Positions 1-8,345 of a stretch of DNA of 64,000 nucleotides are shown here, piece after piece. The DNA lies in NCBI GenBank assembly GCA_030540715.1, contig JAUNVQ010000001.1, forward strand, positions 121,189 to 185,188. The letters are read 5' to 3'. The position numbers were made by a program, and so were the translations under genes. Positions within the stretch are counted from its first letter, which is position 1. Every line of letters begins with the position of its first letter. A model generated the notes under the pieces. That model was not told the DNA's origin. It did no database searches and saw only the letters and a program-made list of their open reading frames with translations. The stretch comes from Actinomycetaceae bacterium. GTDB taxonomy: Bacteria > Actinomycetota > Actinomycetes > Actinomycetales > Actinomycetaceae.

Positions 1-1
1 T

Positions 2-367
2 CTTGTTGTTGCATTGACCCAGGCAGACGGTATTTCTATCGTTCATGAAACAGTGTATGAAAACCGTTTTGGCTTTACGAAGGCTCTTCGTGATATGGGT
101 GCCCATATTCAGGTTTATCGTGAATGCTTGGGTGGGTTGGATTGCCGGTTTGGACGACGTAACTTCCACCATTCAGCAGTAGTTTCAGGGCCAACTCCTT
201 TGCATGGTGCCGAGGTCATTATTCCCGACCTTCGTGGCGGGTTCTCGCACCTTATTGCCGCTCTTGCGGCTGAAGGAGAATCGACAGTTCACGGTATTAA
301 TATGATTTCACGTGGTTACGAACACTTTTTATCAAAGTTGCGTGCCTTGCATGCTCATATCGAATAG
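2..367 (+). CDS. murA: UDP-N-acetylglucosamine 1-carboxyvinyltransferase, C-terminal part
   Basis: This is the 3' end of a gene that enters from the left edge; the frame is open from base 2. The visible 121 residues match the last lobe of MurA (EPSP synthase fold), including the NRF stretch after TQADG...VYE and the DLRGGFSHL(I)AAL segment that precedes the C-terminal helix. MurA transfers enolpyruvate from PEP to UDP-GlcNAc, the first committed cytosolic step of peptidoglycan synthesis. The active-site cysteine loop lies upstream and cannot be seen. It is followed after 174 bp by plsC and gpsA on the same strand, an order often seen in Actinobacteria. Identification rests on sequence recognition only; the start is outside the window. 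Confidence 0.93.
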   Translation, partial: LVVALTQADGISIVHETVYENRFGFTKALRDMGAHIQVYRECLGGLDCRFGRRNFHHSAVVSGPTPLHGAEVIIPDLRGGFSHLIAALAAEGESTVHGINMISRGYEHFLSKLRALHAHIE

Positions 368-541
368 TTGATAGTTAAAAGTGTACTTTCGCGTTCTCTT
401 TGTTGAGAAAATAATAGGCTGCTAGTACTGTTTGAGCGTGCGCCAACACTTTACAGGTGATGCGGGGCTAGCTGCCGTCAAGCGTGGCATAATAGGACAG
501 TACATACAAGAGTACTGTTGAGGACAAGGGGAGATGTACCA

Positions 542-1399
542 ATGACTAAAGAAACCAACACCGAACGTTTCCTTAGTGAAAAGAAAAGACGTCCTCCACG
601 GTATTTTTCCTGGGTATACAGGTTTTCGTACCATGTGGCTCGAATCCCTGTTGCACTGGTGACGCGACCTGAGTGGTCTGGTCAGGAATACCTGCCCAAA
701 ACTGGCGGTTTTATTACTATCTCAAATCACGTTACGGAAGCTGATTCGCTGACTTTCATGCACTATATGTTAGAGGGCGGTGTACCGCCACGTGTATTGT
801 GTAAAGAAGAACTATTTCGAGTGCCTGTTCTTGGATGGATACTGCGCAAATGTGGGCAAATTCCGGTCAAGCGTGACACAAAGGAAGCTGGGGGGGTGCT
901 TGATGTTGCTGCACGTGCCTTAGCCTATGGTGAATGTGTAGCTATGTTTCCTGAAGGAACATTGACTCGAGACCCAGATTATTGGCCAATGAAACCAAAA
1001 AATGGTGTAGCGCGCTTGGCACTTCGTACCCGTGTACCAGTTATTCCAGTTGCCCAGTGGGGGGCGCAAGATATTTTGGATCGTTATAGTCGCCGACCTC
1101 GTGTGTGGCCTCCTAAAAAGGTACAGGTTCATGCTTTGCCACCAGTGGATTTAGCGGATCTTTATGAACATGCCGATAAACACTGGGCGTGGGAAGAAGC
1201 TTCGCGACGGATGATGGCCCCCATTATAGCCAGGCTTGAAGATATTCGTGGTGAGACTGCTCGTGAACGAATGTGGGATAGAAAAGTTGATGGGGACCTT
1301 GGGAAAAAGGGATTAGCACAGATGGAGAAACAGTGGGCGCTTGACGAGCCAGGTTTACCGTCACTTCGGCGCTCGAAACACCCCCTTAAGGGGCAGTGA
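542..1399 (+). CDS. plsC: 1-acylglycerol-3-phosphate acyltransferase (PlsC family)
   Basis: Membrane-associated acyltransferase that adds the second acyl chain to lysophosphatidic acid in phospholipid synthesis. The 285-residue product carries the family's NHxxxxD box (H63 and D68, within SNHVTEADS) and the FPEGT box at about 136-140, the catalytic and phosphate-binding motifs of the PlsC fold. I start it at the ATG at 542 because AGGGGAG lies 8 nt upstream; an in-frame TTG at 518 would add eight residues but would start upstream of that Shine-Dalgarno. It sits 30 bp before gpsA, so the two successive steps around glycerol-3-phosphate chemistry are probably co-transcribed. The C-terminus is rich in Lys/Arg. 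A broader lysophospholipid acyltransferase role cannot be excluded. Confidence 0.9.
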   Translation: MTKETNTERFLSEKKRRPPRYFSWVYRFSYHVARIPVALVTRPEWSGQEYLPKTGGFITISNHVTEADSLTFMHYMLEGGVPPRVLCKEELFRVPVLGWILRKCGQIPVKRDTKEAGGVLDVAARALAYGECVAMFPEGTLTRDPDYWPMKPKNGVARLALRTRVPVIPVAQWGAQDILDRYSRRPRVWPPKKVQVHALPPVDLADLYEHADKHWAWEEASRRMMAPIIARLEDIRGETARERMWDRKVDGDLGKKGLAQMEKQWALDEPGLPSLRRSKHPLKGQ

Positions 1400-1429
1400 A
1401 GCGATGATAGTTCAACTGAGGAGGAAACT

Positions 1430-2446
1430 GTGTCAGTATCGGTTGCTGTTTTAGGTGCAGGTGCATGGGGAACCGTTTTTTCGCAGATTCTTGCCGATGC
1501 GGGAAATACTGTTGTAATGTGGGCGCGTGACCCCGAAGTAGCTGAAGGAATTAACGCTGGGCGAAATCCACGTTATGCTCTTGATTTACAGCTTCATCCT
1601 GCTATTTCTGCAACAACGGACCCTGAACAGGCATTGCACGGTGCAACATTGGTTGCGGTGGCGATTCCTTCTTTTTCTGTCCGTGATACGTTGACAGGTC
1701 TTCGGCATGCTATTCGTCCAGATGCTACCGTTTTATCGCTTGCGAAGGGTATGGAAGCAGGGACTTTGCGGTTTATGACGGAAGTTATTAATGAAGCTGC
1801 AGGTGTATCACCTGGACGAATCGTTGCACTTTCGGGGCCAAATCTTTCGGCAGAAATTGCTCAAAAAAAGTTTACGGCAACGGTTGCCGCAGGAAGCGAT
1901 ATGGAACGTGCTGGGCTTGTTGCCTCCTACTGTCATGCCCCCTATTTTCGTCCCTATGTTTCTGGGGATGTGATGGGAGCCGAGGTAGGAGGTGTTGTGA
2001 AAAACATTGTCGCAATGGCGGTGGGAGCCGCTGAGGGAAAGCAAATGGGGGTCAACGCTAGAGCTTCCATTATTACACGAGGCCTGGCCGAGATGGCCCG
2101 TTTTGGTATCGCCTTGGGTGCACGTGTTGATTCATTTTTAGGCCTTGCTGGTTTGGGAGACCTGGTAGCTACCTGTTCATCACCGCTGTCACGCAACTAC
2201 TCTTTTGGCTACCGTATTGGTCAAGGAATGAGTGTTGCGCAAGCCTATGAGGCATCGGCGGGTGTGGTCGAAGGTGCGCGTTCAGTGAAAGCTATTTGGG
2301 AACTTGCCGAAAAATACAAAGTTGACATGCCTATTACTCGTGCATGTGTGGATGTGATTGATGAGGGAGTTCCTGTTGATGATGTTATTACAGAGTTATT
2401 GTCACGACCACGGTCTATGGATGGGATTCCAACGAAACTGGTATAA
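1430..2446 (+). CDS. gpsA: glycerol-3-phosphate dehydrogenase [NAD(P)+]
   Basis: Cytosolic enzyme reducing dihydroxyacetone phosphate to sn-glycerol-3-phosphate, the backbone for phospholipids. The 338 residues have the N-terminal Rossmann loop GAGAWG at 9-14, the GPNLSAE segment at 136-142 and the catalytic lysine in GGVVKN at K191; length is typical for the family. The start is a GTG preceded by GAGGAGG five bases upstream. It follows plsC closely and precedes ddl by about 210 bp. The sequence is complete with no odd features. Confidence 0.96.
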   Translation: MSVSVAVLGAGAWGTVFSQILADAGNTVVMWARDPEVAEGINAGRNPRYALDLQLHPAISATTDPEQALHGATLVAVAIPSFSVRDTLTGLRHAIRPDATVLSLAKGMEAGTLRFMTEVINEAAGVSPGRIVALSGPNLSAEIAQKKFTATVAAGSDMERAGLVASYCHAPYFRPYVSGDVMGAEVGGVVKNIVAMAVGAAEGKQMGVNARASIITRGLAEMARFGIALGARVDSFLGLAGLGDLVATCSSPLSRNYSFGYRIGQGMSVAQAYEASAGVVEGARSVKAIWELAEKYKVDMPITRACVDVIDEGVPVDDVITELLSRPRSMDGIPTKLV

Positions 2447-2658
2447 AGCAGCGAAGTCAGAGGGGAAAGCTGTTGCCGTGTAACACGGTAGAAAGGTTAA
2501 CGCTGGCCGCTAGGTCAGGTATAAGAAGACAATACGATGAAGGTTTTTCACTGGTCATGCTTAGCCAAAGACACTAAAGACATGTACATATCATAGAAAT
2601 AGATAATTTTTTTCTACCAGTTGTAGACTGGACGAAAACGCTAACAGGAGTATCACGG

Positions 2659-3807
2659 ATGGATAGTTCGACACAGTCGCGGCCCACGGTCATGGTTTTA
2701 TTTGGTGGTCGTTCAGGGGAACACGGTATCTCGTGTGCAACGGCAGCAGGTATTTTACGAGCCATAGATCGCAACCGCTATGACGTGATTCCCGTCGGTA
2801 TCACACCCGATGGCAAGTGGATACGCATGGAAGACAACCCCGCGCTCTACGAACTCAAAGATGATGGAACAACATATACGGTCAGCGCGGGGAACTCTCA
2901 TATGGTGATGCCGGCAGGCTTGGGACATGCTTTAGAAGTTGAACTATGTCAGGCCGATAAGGAAACCACCACTATCCAATCGGTGAGTGACGTGGGTACC
3001 ATTGATGTTGTTTTTCCTGTGCTTCACGGTGCCTACGGTGAAGACGGTACTGTTCAGGGGCTTTTAGAGATGACAGATACCGCCTATGTTGGTTGTGGCG
3101 TGTTGGCTTCAGCAGCTTGTATGGACAAGCATGTCACGAAAGTTTTGCTAGACTATGCTGGCCTACCAGCGGGGCGGTGGCGATTGGTAACAATGCGTCG
3201 GTGGCACCATGATCGTCAGGCGCTTCTTGAAGAAATTAATGAACTGGGATTCCCTGTATTCGTTAAGCCCTGCCGTGCAGGTTCTTCGTTAGGTATTTCA
3301 AAAGTTGATACTGCCAGTGAACTTGAGACTGCCATTGTATATGCACAGCAATACGATCCTCGTGTCATTGTTGAGGCAATGCTTCAAGGGATGGAAATTG
3401 AGTGCGCAGTGTTAGACAGCCCTGGTACAACGGTTCCGCGTGCAAGTACACCAGGGCGAATAGCAATTGATGACAGTGTCGATTTCTACGACTATGACAC
3501 CAAATATGTCAAGACCGAACGTATTGATTTACAGATTCCCGCACCAATCTCGGATGAACTATCGCAAAGGGTACAAGATCTTGCGCTGCGTGCTTTTGAA
3601 GTTGTCGAAGCTGAGGGCTTGGCTCGTATCGACTTCTTCGTCGATGAACAAACCGATAGCGTTGTCATAAACGAGATTAATACAATGCCCGGGTTTACAC
3701 CGTATTCCATGTATCCCGCGCTATGGGCGCATGATGGGGTGGATTATCCTAGTCTTGTCGGCGAACTTATTGAGTTGGCACTTCAGCGTCCAAAGGGCTT
3801 GCGCTAA
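2659..3807 (+). CDS. ddl: D-alanine--D-alanine ligase
   Basis: ATP-grasp enzyme joining two D-alanines for the peptidoglycan stem peptide, in the cytosol. The 382 residues show the N-terminal FGGRSGEHGIS loop (E21, H22), the omega-loop DFYDYDTKY whose tyrosine/lysine are typical of D-Ala-D-Ala rather than D-Ala-D-Lac ligases, and the metal-binding EINTMPGF box at 339-346. It starts at ATG 2659, about 10 nt behind CAGGAG. The gene order murA, plsC, gpsA, ddl is a common actinobacterial arrangement; the DUF3515 and thiL genes that often follow are not present here. Confidence 0.96.
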   Translation: MDSSTQSRPTVMVLFGGRSGEHGISCATAAGILRAIDRNRYDVIPVGITPDGKWIRMEDNPALYELKDDGTTYTVSAGNSHMVMPAGLGHALEVELCQADKETTTIQSVSDVGTIDVVFPVLHGAYGEDGTVQGLLEMTDTAYVGCGVLASAACMDKHVTKVLLDYAGLPAGRWRLVTMRRWHHDRQALLEEINELGFPVFVKPCRAGSSLGISKVDTASELETAIVYAQQYDPRVIVEAMLQGMEIECAVLDSPGTTVPRASTPGRIAIDDSVDFYDYDTKYVKTERIDLQIPAPISDELSQRVQDLALRAFEVVEAEGLARIDFFVDEQTDSVVINEINTMPGFTPYSMYPALWAHDGVDYPSLVGELIELALQRPKGLR

Positions 3808-4116
3808 CATAGGAGCTGCGAAACCCCGTAGTGCGTCCTGTGAAAAAGGAAAACTGAACGATAATCGCCTTAAAGAAAACTTTTTGCGCGTATTCACACT
3901 ATGCAAGACTCCTGGCAAACCTCCCTTGCATACAATCTGTATTGGCGCAGATTTATGACACTGGCTCTGCTGTGTCAATGTGACCATTTCCGCACGTGAT
4001 TTCAGTCGTGAATTACCAGGTGGACAGGGTGAAGAGGTCGATGCTGTTGTAGAGTAGATAAGTGATTGCCCGATTGTTCATCAGGCAACCAACCCTCGAT
4101 CAGGAAGACGTTACTT
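3808..4116. other. intergenic stretch after ddl
   Basis: About 310 bp without a supported gene. A short plus-strand open frame ends at 4056-4058 but has no start codon with a ribosome site and no recognisable relative, so I do not call it. No clear terminator hairpin was seen. Confidence 0.5.
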
Positions 4117-5037
4117 ATGATGGCCAAACCTCGTGTTACGCTTGTTACTTCTGACCTTTATCCGAACCTGGAAAAGGATGAAGAAGCACTGCCAGATGCC
4201 CTGTCAGATGCCGGTATGGAACCGGTGATAGCTCAGTGGGATGATCCCAGTGTTAACTGGGACAATTCGGGTGTATGTGTTGTAAGGTCTGTTCGCAACT
4301 ATGCCGCGCGACGAGAAGAATTTTTAAACTGGGCGCATTCCGTTCCACGCTTGTTAAACCACCCCGATGTTTTAACTTGGAACTCGGATAAGCATTACAT
4401 GATCGAGCTTGAAAAACGCGGAGTACCTATTGTTCCAACAACATGGCTGGAACCTGGTGCTCACCTGGATAAACAACGCGTGCATTCACGTTTCCCTGCA
4501 CACGGTGACTTTGTTGTCAAGCCTGCCGTATCATCGGGTGCGCGCGATATTGGGCGTTATACAGCCAATGATACCCGTTCACGCATGGCTGCGATTCTTC
4601 ATTCGATGGAGTTGTTACAGTCTGGACGTTCGGTAATGGTGCAACGCTATTTGGAAGATGTTGACGTTCATGGCGAGCTTTCTCTTATTTACTTTAATGG
4701 CTTGATTTCGCATGCTGTTGAAAAGAAAGCGATGCTGGATCCTTTTGAGGAAACTTCAGGAGAGCTTCAAAAAGAAACCATTATTGAAGGCTTTCAGCCC
4801 AATGCTCAAGAATGGGAGTGGGGCGAAAAACTACGCGTACATCTTCATGATTATGTGAAAGAACGTATGGGGCATGATTTGTCGTTCCTGTTTACACGTT
4901 TTGATGTGATTAAAGATGGGAAAGGCTCTTTTCATTTGATGGAAGTCTCGCTAGTGGATGCCTCGCTGTATTTGTCCTCTATTGAGGGGGGTGTTCAAGC
5001 GTTCACCGATGCCATTGCAGCGAGAGTTTTCTGGTAA
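4117..5037 (+). CDS. ATP-grasp family protein, RimK/DcsG-like
   Basis: Predicted ATP-dependent carboxylate-amine ligase of about 306 residues; the substrate is unknown. The middle region has the HGDFVVKPAVSSGARD segment (ATP-binding lysine and the small-residue loop) and, near the C-terminus, a DLSFLFTRFDVI strand followed by the LMEVSLVDASLYL box that normally supplies Mg2+ ligands. This pattern fits the family that includes RimK, glutathione synthetase-like enzymes and cycloserine-biosynthesis DcsG. I use the ATG at 4117 because CAGGAAG lies 9 nt upstream; an upstream in-frame start at 4066 lacks one. It stands alone between ddl and tRNA-His, so context does not reveal the substrate. Confidence 0.75.
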   Translation: MMAKPRVTLVTSDLYPNLEKDEEALPDALSDAGMEPVIAQWDDPSVNWDNSGVCVVRSVRNYAARREEFLNWAHSVPRLLNHPDVLTWNSDKHYMIELEKRGVPIVPTTWLEPGAHLDKQRVHSRFPAHGDFVVKPAVSSGARDIGRYTANDTRSRMAAILHSMELLQSGRSVMVQRYLEDVDVHGELSLIYFNGLISHAVEKKAMLDPFEETSGELQKETIIEGFQPNAQEWEWGEKLRVHLHDYVKERMGHDLSFLFTRFDVIKDGKGSFHLMEVSLVDASLYLSSIEGGVQAFTDAIAARVFW

Positions 5038-5139
5038 AAACAGGATTCCGTGCGATGAATCACGTTGTATTGGTTTCCGATTTTCGTGTTTTTTGGCTAT
5101 AGTTAAATCTTGTTGCACATGATATATGGTGTAACATGT

Positions 5140-5216
5140 GGTGGCCATAGCTCAGTTGGCAGAGCGCCTGGTTGTGGTCCAGGAGGTCGCGGGTTCAACC
5201 CCCGTTGGCCACCCCA
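5140..5216 (+). tRNA. tRNA-His (GTG anticodon)
   Basis: A full cloverleaf can be folded: acceptor GTGGCCA with TGGCCAC, D-arm GCTC...GAGC, anticodon stem CCTGG/CCAGG around loop TTGTGGT (anticodon GTG), T-arm GCGGG TTCAACC CCCGT, discriminator C and encoded CCA at 5214-5216. The G at 5140 pairs with the discriminator C, giving the extra G-1 that identifies tRNA-His. Confidence 0.97.
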
Positions 5217-5222
5217 CTACAC

Positions 5223-5264
5223 AACCCCTTGACCTTGTAAAAAAGGGCAGGGGGTTTTGTTTTA
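5223..5264 (+). terminator. probable terminator after tRNA-His
   Basis: AACCCCT (5223-5229) can pair with AGGGGGTT (5249-5256, one bulged G), with a smaller CCTT/AAGG pairing inside, followed directly by a T-rich run (TTTTGTTTTAT). It lies 7 bp after the tRNA. Confidence 0.65.
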
Positions 5265-5953
5265 TCCATTTCGTGGAACAGACTTGGAACAAGAAAATGA
5301 CAACCAGGTGGCTCCCCGCTGAGCGCTGCAACAAGGGTGCGACGCTATACCCCGTTGTGTGTGCAACCCTCGTACAGTCATCGGTAGTGTGTTTCTGTGG
5401 ATAAACAGAAGATCTAATACAGGGTGTGATTTCGGCCAACAATGGGGTCAGAAGTGGACCTGCAATAGGCTTCCAGTTACTACAGGTCTATGCCACACAC
5501 TGTGTCGCAGTCTAATTCTCTTCGTGACTAAAGCGCAGGACGCTTGATTCCTTCTGTTGTCGTGGTGTAGGGCACGAAGACAGTACGTGTAAGGATAGTA
5601 GAACATAGTGTGCACGCCGATTGTGAGTTTTTGCTGCAGCGGATCGTTGCCTTTTGATTGAAATGGCGCTTCTCTTTTTATGTAATCACAAGTTGAGCTT
5701 TTCACTCTGTATAGTTGCGTTCTGTAGAATTGAGGTTCAAAAGAACTACCGTTGTAGAAATGAAACGCGGGTTGTTAGAGTCGAGGGAAAAGTGTTGTAT
5801 TCTTCTTTCCATGGGATCGATGAAGGAATATGTAAGGGTGTGCTGACATTATGTTCACCAAGACGAGAAGAAATACACAGGCAAGGTAAGCCGGGGCTTT
5901 GGGGAAGTGGTTTGTTAAAATGCAATTAAATCAATCAACATGAGGCAGAGGCT
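5265..5953. other. gene-free stretch downstream of tRNA-His
   Basis: Nearly 700 bp with only short unrelated open frames, no recognisable protein, and no direct repeat of the tRNA 3' end that would mark an att site. The last bases hold a TAAAAT (5917-5922) that might be a -10 for the next gene, without a good -35. Confidence 0.5.
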
Positions 5954-7162
5954 ATGGCACATTCCAACGATGATAGACGTATCAAGCAGATATTAGCTCA
6001 ACGCAGTCATACGCGACCTGAGGATTGGTTTCTGGTTGTTCGAGCAAGAACAGGTATGGAAAGTGTTTTCACCCAGATTGCCTCCTGCTGTGGGAACGGT
6101 ACCGTTATCACACAGGCTTATACATGTGTAAGTGCTGTCAATCCGATTATTGCCGCAGGTTTAACACCCTGTTATGCCGATATTCACCCCCGGTCGCTAT
6201 CTCTTGACCCAGATAAACTGCGCCTTGACAAACGCACAAAAGCCGTCGTTATTCAACATACATTTGGTATTATCGACCATGACTATGCTACACGAGTGGC
6301 CCATAGAGCGCACCGCAAGGGAGCTGTCGTTGTTGAAGATTCTGCTCACTGTGTTACACGAATGGCCTGCAGCCAAGATTCCAACACAGATTCCTTAACA
6401 GTCAACCCCCCGATTGCCGATGTGTCCATTCATTCCTTTGGGGTAGAAAAAATATTACCAACCCGTTTTGGTGGCGCTGTATGGGTGAATCCCGCAATGA
6501 AAAACACGCGGTTGCGTCGCAGTATTATTCATGAACTTGAGAGCCTTGAGCAGCCACCTTGCATCTTCCGCTTGTCAGCTAGAGCATACTTAACTGAACT
6601 GCGAATCTTGACACGTCTGCCAGCTTTTATGGCTACCCCCTTCCGTAATCTCTTAACAAAGATGCGTCTTTTCTTACCTGTTATTGCTGATAAAGAGCTT
6701 TATGGCCGCCAGCCCCATCAACCATACGCAATTTTTCCATGGGCAAGTTCGCGCGTATTAGAAGCATTGATGGAGCTGGATTATAATGAGGCTCAGCGTC
6801 GTGAAGCAGTAAAAATCTACAGCGAAGTGTTGGAGGGGAGTGCTGATATTCCCCTGTGCATTACCGACTTGTCACCACTTACTCGATTTCCACTCTATGT
6901 GACGGAGCATCATATGGAAACACAGCGCGACCCTGAAACTGTTTTTGAACGGTTGAAAGCCGCCGGGCACTATCCTGGCCGATGGTATCGCCCCGCCCTG
7001 TTTCCAGGAGTGAAAGATGATAATGCCTACAACTTTGACCCTAAGATGATGGATCTTCCTTCTACGAAGAGCCTTATTGACAGGGCAATCAATCTTCCTA
7101 CCTGTGTAGATGCCGATACTGCCCGAAATATCGCTCAATTAACAAAACAGATACTTTCCTAA
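5954..7162 (+). CDS. DegT/DnrJ/EryC1/StrS-type PLP-dependent aminotransferase-like protein
   Basis: A 402-residue fold-type I PLP enzyme. Seen: a TGMES...TQAYTC segment near residues 35-55, the VVVEDSAHC motif (the Asp that contacts the PLP ring) around 125, and SIHSFGVEKILPTRFGG around 155-170, in which the lysine of SFGVEK is the expected Schiff-base residue. Family members transaminate nucleotide-linked or other keto-sugars, and some act on amino-alcohol substrates. Here no sugar-nucleotide genes are nearby, so the substrate is unknown. The ATG at 5954 is preceded by GAGG at 8 nt. It is bordered by long non-coding stretches on both sides and looks monocistronic. Confidence 0.8.
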   Translation: MAHSNDDRRIKQILAQRSHTRPEDWFLVVRARTGMESVFTQIASCCGNGTVITQAYTCVSAVNPIIAAGLTPCYADIHPRSLSLDPDKLRLDKRTKAVVIQHTFGIIDHDYATRVAHRAHRKGAVVVEDSAHCVTRMACSQDSNTDSLTVNPPIADVSIHSFGVEKILPTRFGGAVWVNPAMKNTRLRRSIIHELESLEQPPCIFRLSARAYLTELRILTRLPAFMATPFRNLLTKMRLFLPVIADKELYGRQPHQPYAIFPWASSRVLEALMELDYNEAQRREAVKIYSEVLEGSADIPLCITDLSPLTRFPLYVTEHHMETQRDPETVFERLKAAGHYPGRWYRPALFPGVKDDNAYNFDPKMMDLPSTKSLIDRAINLPTCVDADTARNIAQLTKQILS

Positions 7163-7488
7163 CAAAGAGTGATGAGAGCAGTATAAGGCACACTTTTAAG
7201 CAGAATACGTGAAAGAAAATCTTTGCGATGTGCGCCACGTATCGAGCCCTTTTCAAGGAGCTGAACGCTTTAGCACTGACGTATGAAAGGTGTACGTGGC
7301 CATAGTGGAGGCACCGGTTGCTGCGACTGCGAGAAAACACTACGGCGGAAGAAAGGAAAGACGCAGGTCGTTTCTACAATTGCCGAATAAATTTGAGTTT
7401 CCACAATTTGTCATGAGGCCATAGATATGCGCAGATTCGTAGTGAACAATGGGCACTACCGTTGAGGATACATAGAAAGGAAACGGTC
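7163..7488. other. intergenic stretch before ssb paralog
   Basis: About 325 bp. It contains a widely spaced inverted repeat, GCCACGTA at 7234-7241 with TACGTGGC at 7293-7300 (51-nt loop), too open to be an ordinary terminator. No promoter could be named with confidence. Confidence 0.4.
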
Positions 7489-8271
7489 ATGTCATTACGT
7501 TCAATAGAAGTGACAGTTTCGGGATGGGTTGCAGCCAATCCCGAGATACGTGGGGGAAAAGATCGGGCACCTGTTACCATTTTTCGAATGATGCATACCC
7601 CGCGAATGAGAGGCAGTGATGGACAATGGAGTGATGGGCGCTCATCAGCTTTTACCGTGAAAGCATGGGGGAAACTGGCAGAAAATGTTCAGGCGTGCGT
7701 TCGCGTTGGAAATCCCGTGATTGTGACGGGCCGATTGGAAGTGCCGGTATGGAAGCACCCCGAGAAAAACATCACCCAAAAAGAAGTGCAGATAGTTGCC
7801 TCCAGTGTGGGGTTTGACTTGGCAACATGTCGTTCAACATGCTGGCGTGAAACAAAGGGGGAAGATATTTTCAATAACCGTCTCACATTGGAGGCCTGGG
7901 GAAGTGTTGACAACCCTATAGTGGCTTATGGTGATAAAAATGGAAATAATAAACCAGTGCCATCAAGCGTGAAACCTAGCAGAGTAAGTATTCAACACTA
8001 TGTTGAACAGGCACAAAAAGCAGCAGAAAACCTTTTGAATAAACCTCGTAACACACGTGATGAGTCCGCTCAAAGCTCTCATCTTCATCGGCCAACGGGG
8101 GGCCCACCAGTCACATTCGTCCGTCAAGAACAATCACAACCAACAGTCTTAGCAACGCCATCAGCATCCACGCTGGTAGCCCATAGTGACAACACGACTG
8201 AAGAAGATATTGACAATGTTATGGTAAGTGAACACAGTTACACAGATGGTGCTACGGCTTTGACAGCCTAA
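7489..8271 (+). CDS. single-stranded DNA-binding protein paralog
   Basis: A 260-residue protein whose first ~120 residues form an SSB-type OB fold: VTVSGWVAANPEIR, then SSAFTVKAWGKLAENV and GNPVIVTGRLEV, the typical beta-strand pattern. It should bind ssDNA. The remaining ~140 residues are low-complexity and polar. The C-terminus ends in DGATALTA and lacks the acidic DDxPF tip through which canonical SSB recruits repair partners, so it is unlikely to be the main replication SSB. Start ATG 7489 is chosen because AGAAAGG lies 8 nt upstream. It precedes ettA by 74 bp on the same strand, an association I have seen in other Actinobacteria (recall, not checked). Confidence 0.82.
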   Translation: MSLRSIEVTVSGWVAANPEIRGGKDRAPVTIFRMMHTPRMRGSDGQWSDGRSSAFTVKAWGKLAENVQACVRVGNPVIVTGRLEVPVWKHPEKNITQKEVQIVASSVGFDLATCRSTCWRETKGEDIFNNRLTLEAWGSVDNPIVAYGDKNGNNKPVPSSVKPSRVSIQHYVEQAQKAAENLLNKPRNTRDESAQSSHLHRPTGGPPVTFVRQEQSQPTVLATPSASTLVAHSDNTTEEDIDNVMVSEHSYTDGATALTA

Positions 8272-8345
8272 TATTTTCGATCATTGAGGCTGGACAGGAT
8301 AAGCTAGAGACGATGACTACACGTAAGTAAAACAACAGGAGTATC

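Noticed and set aside
5654..5929. Plus-strand open frame after tRNA-His
   Set aside because: Cys/Arg-rich composition typical of random sequence, no ribosome site, no relative I know.
5140..5953. Possible genomic island at tRNA-His
   Set aside because: No integrase, no direct repeat of the tRNA end and no mobile genes in the region.
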